Assembly: GCA_021816565.1 (NCBI GenBank)
Contig: JAKAXN010000147.1
Location: 1-10,124 of the forward strand
Length of the DNA: 10,124 nt
Direction of reading: 5' to 3'
Origin: Actinomycetes bacterium
Lineage (GTDB): Bacteria > Actinomycetota > Acidimicrobiia > Acidimicrobiales > Palsa-688
This document shows positions 1 through 5,550 of this stretch, one piece after another. The position numbers and the translations under genes are program-made. The number at the start of each line of letters is the position of its first letter. The first letter of the stretch is position 1. The notes under the pieces are model-generated. The model was given only the letters and a program-made list of their open reading frames with translations. It did not search any database and was not told where the DNA came from.

Positions 1-749
1 CCATATCCCTCGAGGACCGGACCCTGGCCGCCTACGTGGCCCGGCCGGCGCCCTCGGCGGCCGGAGGATCGGGCCGCCACGGGCTGGTGATCTGCCACGG
101 GTTCCCGGCCGACCCGCCGCAGCCGAACACCCCGAACCGGGGCTACCAGCAGCTGGCCGACCGCCTGGCCGCCGACACCGGGTGGGTGGTGATGACCTTC
201 AGCTTCCGGGGGACCTCGGAGTCGACGGGCAACTTCTCCCTGGGCGGATGGCTGTCGGACCTCAAGGTGGCCACCGACGTCATGCTGTCCGCCCCCGGGG
301 TGGACGCTGTGTGGGTGTGCGGCTTCGCCGCCGGCGGGGCCCTGGCCATCTGCGCCGCCGGTGAGGACCCGCGGATCCGGGGGGTGGCGGCGTTCTCGGC
401 GCCGGCCGACTTCGCCGACCGGGCCAACGACGCCCGCCGGTTCGTGGCCCAGGCCCGGGCCGTCGGCGTCATCCGGGACCCGCGCTTCCCCCCCGACCTG
501 GAAGCCTGGGCCCGGGAGCTGCGCGAGATCCGCCCGCTCAACCTGATCGGCAAGATCCCGCCCCGCTCCATCCTCCTGGTGCACGGGGCCAACGACGAGG
601 TGGTGTCGGTCCTCGACGCCCGGGCCCTGGCCGACGCGGCCTACGCCCAGGTGGAACTGCGGGTGCTGCCGGGGGCCGGGCACCGGCTGCGCAACGACCC
701 CCGGGCCATCGCCCTGCTCATCGGCTGGATGGACCGCCAGGACAGCTGA
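1..749 (+). CDS. Alpha/beta-hydrolase-fold protein, 5' end outside window, nucleophile Ser replaced by Ala
   Basis: Partial gene. The frame is open from base 3 to the TGA at 747-749. The residues before the first possible start (GTG at 36) read ISLEDRTLAAYVARP, typical of the first strand of small alpha/beta hydrolases, so the real start is probably upstream of the window. Numbering from GTG 36 (237 aa), I see the oxyanion-loop motif HGFP (21-24), FSFRGTSES (55-63) after the second strand, a late acid in HGANDEVV (Asp187) and GAGH (His216). The nucleophile elbow, normally GxSxG, reads G96-F-A-A-G100, so Ala98 sits where Ser is expected and no nearby Ser can replace it. The fold assignment is firm. 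Catalysis as an ester or peptide hydrolase is doubtful, and the protein may be a non-hydrolytic member of the superfamily. The substrate is unknown. The gene converges on thiE with a 33-bp gap. Confidence 0.85.
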   Translation, partial: ISLEDRTLAAYVARPAPSAAGGSGRHGLVICHGFPADPPQPNTPNRGYQQLADRLAADTGWVVMTFSFRGTSESTGNFSLGGWLSDLKVATDVMLSAPGVDAVWVCGFAAGGALAICAAGEDPRIRGVAAFSAPADFADRANDARRFVAQARAVGVIRDPRFPPDLEAWARELREIRPLNLIGKIPPRSILLVHGANDEVVSVLDARALADAAYAQVELRVLPGAGHRLRNDPRAIALLIGWMDRQDS

Positions 750-751
750 CC

Positions 752-769
752 CCGCCCGGCTCCGGGCGG
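752..769. terminator. Hairpin between convergent hydrolase and thiE genes
   Basis: A perfect 7-bp GC-only stem (CCGCCCG at 752-758, CGGGCGG at 763-769) with a GCTC loop lies in the 33-bp gap between two converging stop codons. There is no T-tract on either side, so it is not a classical intrinsic terminator. U-less hairpins at gene ends are common in high-GC actinomycetes. The position supports a bidirectional 3'-end role, but that role is inferred. Confidence 0.45.
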
Positions 770-782
770 TGGCCGCCGCCGG

Positions 783-1445
783 TCAGTCCCAGGCCGGGTC
801 CACCGCCGCCCGCAACCGGCGGGCGGCGGCCTGCGGATCGGTCGAGTCGGTGAGGTATCGGACCACCACGAAACGGCGGGCCCCGGCCGAGATCATGGCC
901 GGGATGGTCTCGGGGGTGGCCCCCCCGGTGACGAACCACGGCAGCCCGCCGCCGGCCGGAGTGGCCGCCACGTAGCCGAGGTACCCGAGGCCGGTGCCGG
1001 GCCGGCCCGGTTTGGTGGGGGTGGCGTTGACCGGTCCGGCCGACAGGTAGTCGACCGGCTCCCCGGCCGCCGCCTGCCACTCGGCCGGGGCGTGGGTCGA
1101 CAGCCCGATCACCGCGTCGGGCCCGAGGATCCGCCGGGCCACGTCGGGCGGGGTGTCGTCCTGGCCGACGTGGACCCCGTCGGCGCCGCACGCCAGGGCC
1201 AGGTCCGGCCGGTCGTTGAGGATGAACGGCACGCCGAAGTCGGCGCAGACCCGGGCCGCCAGCCGGGCCCGCTCCAGCAGCGGGCGGGCGTCGAGAACCT
1301 TGTCGCGTAGCTGCACCACGTCCACGCCGCCGCGCAGGCACGCCTCGAGGAAACCGGCGAGGTCCGGCCGGTCAGCGGTGCACAGGTACAGCCGCCGTCC
1401 CGACAGGAGGGGATGGACCGGGGGTTGGCCGGCCGGCTCAGCCAC
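783..1445 (-). CDS. thiE: Thiamine-phosphate synthase ThiE
   Basis: Cytosolic enzyme that joins hydroxymethylpyrimidine diphosphate and carboxythiazole phosphate to give thiamine phosphate, the last coupling step of thiamine synthesis. I place the start at the GTG at 1445-1443, giving 220 aa, normal for the family. The frame is open further upstream, but that part is a shadow of thiS. Family motifs appear in order: VVQLRDK (43-49), LNDRPDLA (76-83), ADGVHVGQDD (88-97), IGLSTH (113-118), YLSAGPVNATPTK (133-145) and FVTGGATPE (171-179). These are the diphosphate- and Mg-binding parts of the TIM barrel. The start overlaps the last codons of thiS by 8 nt, so translation is probably coupled; no strong Shine-Dalgarno is visible. 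A CTG about 13 codons downstream is a less likely start. Identity is near certain. Confidence 0.95.
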   Translation of the reverse strand: MAEPAGQPPVHPLLSGRRLYLCTADRPDLAGFLEACLRGGVDVVQLRDKVLDARPLLERARLAARVCADFGVPFILNDRPDLALACGADGVHVGQDDTPPDVARRILGPDAVIGLSTHAPAEWQAAAGEPVDYLSAGPVNATPTKPGRPGTGLGYLGYVAATPAGGGLPWFVTGGATPETIPAMISAGARRFVVVRYLTDSTDPQAAARRLRAAVDPAWD

Positions 1446-1638
1446 CGGCCACCGCCCGAACGAGTTCCACCCGGTCGCCCTCGGCCAGCGCCACGGAGCC
1501 CATCTCGGCCCGGGGAACGGCCCGGCCGTTGACCTCGGCCACCACCCACCTGGCTCCCACGCCCAGAGCCGCGAACAGGTCGAGCAGGCCGGCACCGTCG
1601 GCCAGCTCCACCGGGTCGCCGTTGGCCACCACCCTCAC
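1438..1638 (-). CDS. thiS: ThiS, ubiquitin-like sulfur carrier for thiazole synthesis
   Basis: A 66-aa beta-grasp protein ending in the diglycine Gly65-Gly66, followed directly by TGA. In this family the C-terminal Gly is adenylated by ThiF/MoeB-like enzymes and converted to a thiocarboxylate, which donates sulfur to thiazole synthase ThiG. The N-terminal MRVVANGDPVEL, the central VVAEVNGRAVPR (32-43) and LAEGDRVELVRAVAGG at the end match ThiS proteins. The start is GTG (1638-1636), preceded at 7 nt by GAAGG, part of which overlaps the stop of the upstream HhH-GPD gene. The partners thiG, thiO and thiF are not in the window. The adjacent thiE makes a MoaD-type assignment unlikely. Confidence 0.93.
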   Translation of the reverse strand: MRVVANGDPVELADGAGLLDLFAALGVGARWVVAEVNGRAVPRAEMGSVALAEGDRVELVRAVAGG

Positions 1639-1645
1639 CGGTCGG

Positions 1646-1650
1646 CCTTC
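1646..1650 (-). promoter_or_regulatory. Shine-Dalgarno of thiS (GAAGG)
   Basis: GAAGG on the minus strand lies 7 nt before the GTG start of thiS and overlaps the TGA of the preceding gene. This decides the short GTG start and suggests translational coupling between the two genes. Confidence 0.6.
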
Positions 1651-2239
1651 ACGACCCGTCCCGGGCGGCCTTGGCGGCCGCCTTCATCTCCTGCTTGTAG
1701 GCCCGCACCCGGCCCAGCGACTCCCGGTCGACGATGTCGGCCACGGACATGAAGGTCCCGGGCCGGCCGAACCGGCCGGCCGCCTCCTCCCAGCCCGGGG
1801 GCCGCACCCCGAGCTGCTTGCCGAGCAGGCCGACGAAGATGCGGGCCTTCTGCTCGCCGAAGCCGGGCAGGGCCTTGACCCGCCGGTACAGATCTCCTCC
1901 GTCGGCCGCCCCCTCCCAGATGTCGGCTGCCCGGCCCGCGTACTCCTCGACGACGATCCGGCACAGCTCCTGCACCCGCTTGGCGTTGGCCGCCGGAAAG
2001 CGGTGCAGCGCCGGCCGCTCCCCGAACACCGCGGCCAGCCGGTCGGGATCCATGGCGGCGATCTCCTCGGCGTCGAGACGGCCTCCCAGACGCTGTTTCA
2101 GCTCGAGCGGCGACGAGAAGGCCCGCTCGAGCGGTATCTGCTGGTCCAGCACCATGCCTATGAGCAGGGCCAGCGGATCAGTGGACAGCAGCTCGTCGGC
2201 GGCCGGGTTCCCCGACAGCGCCAGCTTCGCGGTGGGCAT
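1649..2239 (-). CDS. HhH-GPD family protein (uncharacterised actinobacterial type)
   Basis: A 196-aa all-helical protein with a helix-hairpin-helix element LPGFGEQKA (124-132), as in the HhH-GPD superfamily of base-excision DNA glycosylases. The N-terminal half has DPLALLIGMVLDQQIPLERAF (21-41), which corresponds to the conserved helix and QQ found in this superfamily. It fits the small group I know as the 'uncharacterized HhH-GPD family' (TIGR03252). The Lys/Asp catalytic pair of EndoIII-type enzymes is not evident. The stretch after the hairpin reads GVRPPGW (144-150), with no Asp where one is expected, and Gln130 aligns with the EndoIII Lys position. The start ATG at 2239-2237 is 10 bp after the aceE stop, with only a weak upstream AGGG. 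DNA binding is likely; glycosylase activity and the damaged base are unknown. No [4Fe-4S] Cys cluster is present. Confidence 0.85.
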   Translation of the reverse strand: MPTAKLALSGNPAADELLSTDPLALLIGMVLDQQIPLERAFSSPLELKQRLGGRLDAEEIAAMDPDRLAAVFGERPALHRFPAANAKRVQELCRIVVEEYAGRAADIWEGAADGGDLYRRVKALPGFGEQKARIFVGLLGKQLGVRPPGWEEAAGRFGRPGTFMSVADIVDRESLGRVRAYKQEMKAAAKAARDGS

Positions 2240-2249
2240 CGGGGGAACC

Positions 2250-4964
2250 CTAGGCCACCCGGGGGTCGGGGTTGTCCGGATCGATGTCGTAGGCGGCGAT
2301 GGCCGCCTCGACCTCCCGGGCCTTGGCCTCCCCGCCGGCCAGCAGGCCGTCGAGGACAGCCACCACGATGTGGGCGGCGTCGGTCTCGAAGTGGTGGCGC
2401 AGGGCCTCCCTGGTGTCGGAGCGGCCGTAGCCGTCGGTTCCGAGCGGGGTGTAGTGGGCGGGCACCCAGCGGGCGACCTGATCGGGAACCGCCTTCATGA
2501 AGTCGGTGACGGCCACCACCGGACCCGACGCCGTCTCGAGGGCCTCGGTGACGTAGGGGGTGCGGGGTTGGAGCCCAGGGTGCAGGCGGTTCCACCGCTC
2601 GACCGACAGGGCGTCCTCACGCAGGGCCTTGTAGCTGGTCGCCGACCACAGCTCGGCGGCCACGTCGTGCTGGTCGGCCAGAAGGCGCTGGGCCTCCATG
2701 GCCGCCTGGGATGCCGTGCCGGAGAACAGGATGGTGGCCCGCCGGGCCGGACCCTCCGGGGCGGGGGAGAAGCGGTACAGGCCCCGCAGGATGCCCTCGT
2801 CCACCCCCTCGGGCTTGGCCGGCATCTGGTAGTTCTCGTTGTAGAGGGTGAGGTAGTAGAAGATGTCCTCGGGCTCGGGGCCGTACATACGCCGGATGCC
2901 GTCGTTGATGATGGCCGCCACCTCGTAGGCGAAGGCCGGGTCGTAGGCCTGCAGGTTGGGGAAGGTCGAGGCCAGCACCAGCGAGTGGCCGTCGCCGTGC
3001 TGCAGGCCCTCCCCGAGAAGGGTGGTGCGCCCCGCCGTGCCGCCCAGCATGAACCCCCGGCCCCGCATGTCCCCGAACGCCCAGGCCAGGTCGCCGATGC
3101 GCTGGAAGCCGAACATGGAGTAGAAGATGAAGAACGGGATCATGGCGTGGCCCCACGTCGCATACGACGTCCCGGCCGCAGTGAAGTCCGCCATGCCGCC
3201 GGCCTCGGAGATGCCCTCCTCGAGGATCTGTCCGTCGCGTCCCTCGGTGTAGGACAGCATCAGCTTCGAGTCCACCGGCTCGTAGAGCTGGCCGTGGGGG
3301 GCGTAGATCTTCACCTCCTTGAACAGGGCGTCCATCCCGAAGGTGCGGGCCTCGTCGGGGATGATGGGCACCACCCGGCTGCCGATGCCCTTGTCGCGCA
3401 GCAGGTTGCGCAGCATCACCGCGAAGGCCATGGTCGTCGACACGGCCCGCTTGCCCGAGCCGGCGTCGAACTCGGCCAGGGTCTTCTCCGCCGGGGCCGG
3501 GAGGGGCTTGGCCCGTACCACCCGGGCCGGCAGGGACCCGCTGAGCGCCTGGCGGCGTTCGACCATGTACTGGTATTCGACCGAGTCGGGGGAGGGCCGG
3601 AAGAACGGCGGCTCCCCCTTCTCCAGGGCCTCGTCGGGGATCTCCTCCTCGAGGTAGAGGCGGTCGCGCAGCAGCTTCAGCTGGGCCGCGTTCATCTTCT
3701 TTATCTGATGGGTGGAGTTGCGGGCCTCGATCTCCGGCCCGAGGGTCCAGCCCTTGATGGTCTTGGCCAGGATCACCGTGGGCTGCCCGGTGGTCTCGGT
3801 GGCCGCCTTGTAGGCGGCGTAGAGCTTGCGGTAATCGTGGCCGCCCCGGGGCAGGTTGCGCAGATCGTCGTCGCCCAGGTGGTCGACCAGGGACCGCAGG
3901 CGGGGATCGGGGCCGAAGAAGTGCTCGCGGATGTAGGCGCCGTCCTCAGTGGCGTACTTCTGGAACTCCCCGTCGACGGTGGTGTTCATCTTGTTGAGCA
4001 GGGCCCCGTCGACGTCGCGGGCCAGCAGCTCGTCCCACTTCGAGCCCCACACCACCTTGATCACGTTCCAGCCGGCGCCGCGGAAGGTGGCCTCGAGCTC
4101 CTGGATGATCTTGCCGTTGCCCCGCACCGGTCCGTCTAGGCGCTGGAGGTTGCAGTTGACGACGAAGATGAGATTGTCGAGCTGCTCCCGGCCGGCCAGC
4201 GACAGGGCGCCGAGGGTCTCGGGCTCGTCGCACTCGCCGTCGCCGAGGAAGCACCACACCTTGCTGGTGGACGTGTCCACCATCCGCCGGTTGTGCAGGT
4301 ACCGGTTGAAGTGCGCCTGGTAGATGGCGTTGAGCGGGCCCAACCCCATCGACACCGTCGGGTACTCCCAGAACTCCGGCATCAGGCGGGGATGCGGGTA
4401 CGACGACAGGCCACCCACCCCGGCCTTCTGGCCTTGCAGCTCCATCCGGAAATACGTCAGCTGCTCCTCGCTCAGCCGGCCCTCCAGGTACGCCCGGGCG
4501 TACACGCCCGGGGCGGCGTGACCCTGGAAGTAGACCTGGTCCCCGGGCTGGCCGTTGGCCTTGCCCCGGAAGAAGTGGTTGAAGCCGACCTCGTAGAGGC
4601 TGGCGGAGGAGGCGTAGGTGGCCAGGTGCCCGCCGATGCCCTCCGCCCGGTGGTTGGCTCGGACCACCATGATCGCGGCGTTCCAGCGTATGTAGGCCCG
4701 TATGCGCCGTTCGATGTACTCGTCGCCGGGGAACCACGGCTCCGAGTCCGGTGGGATGGTGTTCACGTACGGGGTGGAAACCGTGGCCGGGAACCCGACC
4801 TGGTTCTCCCGGGCCCGCTCCAGCAGCTTCATCAGGAGGAACCGGGCCCTGGTCCGGCCCCGGGCGTCGACGATGGCGTCGAAGGAGTCAACCCATTCCG
4901 AGGTCTCCTCTGGATCGATGTCGGGGAGCTGGTGGGAGAAGCCGTCGAAGATCACGTCGCCCAT
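2250..4964 (-). CDS. aceE: Pyruvate dehydrogenase E1 component, homodimeric type
   Basis: Thiamine-diphosphate-dependent E1 of the pyruvate dehydrogenase complex. It decarboxylates pyruvate and passes the acetyl group to the lipoyl domain of E2, feeding acetyl-CoA to central metabolism. From ATG 4964 the protein is 904 aa, typical for the single-chain AceE family. Visible blocks are GGHLATYASSASLYEVGFNH (about 112-131), the TPP/Mg motif LGDGECDEPE (240-249) with its partner VVNCNLQRLDGPVRGN (268-283), AKTIKGW, and LEEGISEAGGMADF, which holds the cofactor-activating Glu. The QHGDGHS/ANFPN-type loop region is present as QHGDGHSLVLASTFPN. An in-frame GTG 33 nt upstream (4997) is possible, but the added MWRATPRRGAS is not family-like. 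E2 and E3 genes are not in the window. First gene of the cluster with thiS and thiE, divergent from rnhA. Confidence 0.97.
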   Translation of the reverse strand: MGDVIFDGFSHQLPDIDPEETSEWVDSFDAIVDARGRTRARFLLMKLLERARENQVGFPATVSTPYVNTIPPDSEPWFPGDEYIERRIRAYIRWNAAIMVVRANHRAEGIGGHLATYASSASLYEVGFNHFFRGKANGQPGDQVYFQGHAAPGVYARAYLEGRLSEEQLTYFRMELQGQKAGVGGLSSYPHPRLMPEFWEYPTVSMGLGPLNAIYQAHFNRYLHNRRMVDTSTSKVWCFLGDGECDEPETLGALSLAGREQLDNLIFVVNCNLQRLDGPVRGNGKIIQELEATFRGAGWNVIKVVWGSKWDELLARDVDGALLNKMNTTVDGEFQKYATEDGAYIREHFFGPDPRLRSLVDHLGDDDLRNLPRGGHDYRKLYAAYKAATETTGQPTVILAKTIKGWTLGPEIEARNSTHQIKKMNAAQLKLLRDRLYLEEEIPDEALEKGEPPFFRPSPDSVEYQYMVERRQALSGSLPARVVRAKPLPAPAEKTLAEFDAGSGKRAVSTTMAFAVMLRNLLRDKGIGSRVVPIIPDEARTFGMDALFKEVKIYAPHGQLYEPVDSKLMLSYTEGRDGQILEEGISEAGGMADFTAAGTSYATWGHAMIPFFIFYSMFGFQRIGDLAWAFGDMRGRGFMLGGTAGRTTLLGEGLQHGDGHSLVLASTFPNLQAYDPAFAYEVAAIINDGIRRMYGPEPEDIFYYLTLYNENYQMPAKPEGVDEGILRGLYRFSPAPEGPARRATILFSGTASQAAMEAQRLLADQHDVAAELWSATSYKALREDALSVERWNRLHPGLQPRTPYVTEALETASGPVVAVTDFMKAVPDQVARWVPAHYTPLGTDGYGRSDTREALRHHFETDAAHIVVAVLDGLLAGGEAKAREVEAAIAAYDIDPDNPDPRVA

Positions 4965-5057
4965 GCTCGCGCCCCGCCGGGGTGTCGCGCGCCACACTTC
5001 GGGGCGCTCCCGGCCCCATCACCTCGTGGCGCCGGGCCGGCCGGGCATGCTGGAGGG
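4965..5057. promoter_or_regulatory. Divergent intergenic region between aceE and rnhA
   Basis: These 93 bp should contain the promoters of both the aceE cluster (-) and rnhA (+). I could not find a convincing -35/-10 pair on either strand. The sequence is extremely GC-rich and contains ordinary palindromic CCGG/GGCC clusters. The minus strand shows no CUGAGA/ACCUGA-like elements of a TPP riboswitch before aceE. Promoter presence is inferred from orientation only. Confidence 0.4.
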
Positions 5058-5504
5058 GTGAGCGATACGCCGACCATCGTGTACACCGACGGGGCCTGCT
5101 CGGGCAACCCCGGCCCCGGGGGGTGGGCCTGGGCGGTGCCGTCCGGGCCGTTCCGCAGCGGGGCGGCGGCCCGCACGACCAACCAGCGGATGGAGATCAT
5201 GGCCGCGCTGGAGGCGGTCACCACCCTGGCCGGGCCACTCGAGGTCGTCAGCGACTCCACCTACGTCGTCAACTGCTTCCGGGACCGCTGGTGGGAGGGG
5301 TGGCTGGCGCGAGGCTGGACCAACAGCCAGAGGAAGCCGGTGGCCAACCGGGACCTGTGGGAGCCGCTGATCGAGGCCTACCGGGCGGCCCCCGGCCGGG
5401 TCAGCTTCCGTTGGGTCAAGGGCCACGGCACGGATCAGATGAACGCCCTGGTCGACCGGCTGGCGGTGGAGGCGGCCGCGGCCCAGCAGGGCCGGAACGG
5501 CTGA
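5058..5504 (+). CDS. rnhA: Ribonuclease HI
   Basis: Cuts the RNA strand of RNA:DNA hybrids (R-loops, primers, misinserted ribonucleotide runs). The protein is 148 aa, the size of the E. coli enzyme. All four metal-binding acids are visible: Asp11 in YTDGACSGNPGPGG, Glu46 in QRMEIMAALEA, Asp66 in VVSDSTYV and Asp133 in ALVDRLAVEAA. The mobile His is His123 in WVKGHGT, and the basic/aromatic handle WWEGWLARGW (78-87) is intact. The GTG start at 5058 is chosen because the protein then begins a few residues before the first strand, as in the family. The frame is open far upstream, antisense to aceE, but that is a shadow. The best Shine-Dalgarno (GGAGG, 5052-5056) sits only 1 nt before this GTG, an abnormal spacing. 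Expression may be leaderless, or coupled to a four-codon ORF ending at the start. Confidence 0.96.
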   Translation: MSDTPTIVYTDGACSGNPGPGGWAWAVPSGPFRSGAAARTTNQRMEIMAALEAVTTLAGPLEVVSDSTYVVNCFRDRWWEGWLARGWTNSQRKPVANRDLWEPLIEAYRAAPGRVSFRWVKGHGTDQMNALVDRLAVEAAAAQQGRNG

Positions 5505-5518
5505 CCGGCCGGTCAGCG

Positions 5519-5544
5519 GCGCCGACCGGTCAAACCGGCGGCGC
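5519..5544. terminator. Hairpin between convergent rnhA and murJ
   Basis: The left arm is GCGCCG-A-CCGG (5519-5529) and the right arm is CCGGCGGCGC (5535-5544). This gives a 10-bp stem with one bulged A (5525) and a 5-nt loop TCAAA. It lies in the 46-bp gap between two converging stop codons, so it can act on both strands. There is no U-tract. The position and stem strength make it the best terminator candidate in the window. Confidence 0.6.
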
Positions 5545-5550
5545 GGGCCG

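Larger units (their letters stand above)
783..4964 (-). other. Probable transcription unit aceE - HhH-GPD gene - thiS - thiE
   Basis: Four genes run in the same direction with almost no space between them. From aceE stop to the HhH-GPD start is 10 bp, and from the HhH-GPD stop to the thiS start is 10 bp. thiS and thiE overlap by 8 bp. No hairpin or promoter-like sequence is visible in the junctions, so co-transcription from a promoter upstream of aceE is likely. The grouping puts two thiamine-synthesis genes behind a thiamine-diphosphate-dependent enzyme. The operon call is inferred from spacing only. Confidence 0.7.

Noticed and set aside
1446..1595. N-terminal extension of ThiE upstream of the chosen GTG
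   Set aside because: This stretch overlaps thiS in another frame and its translation (Trp/Pro/Arg-rich) does not resemble ThiE.
1734..4139. 801-codon open frame on the plus strand, antisense to aceE
   Set aside because: Low-complexity Val/Gly/Arg/His-rich translation with no family motif, opposite an unambiguous aceE. Long antisense frames are expected in GC-rich coding DNA.
4965..5060. Possible TPP riboswitch upstream of aceE, suggested by the thiamine genes in its cluster
   Set aside because: No CTGAGA or ACCTGA-like core elements on the minus strand, and the leader is too short and GC-uniform.
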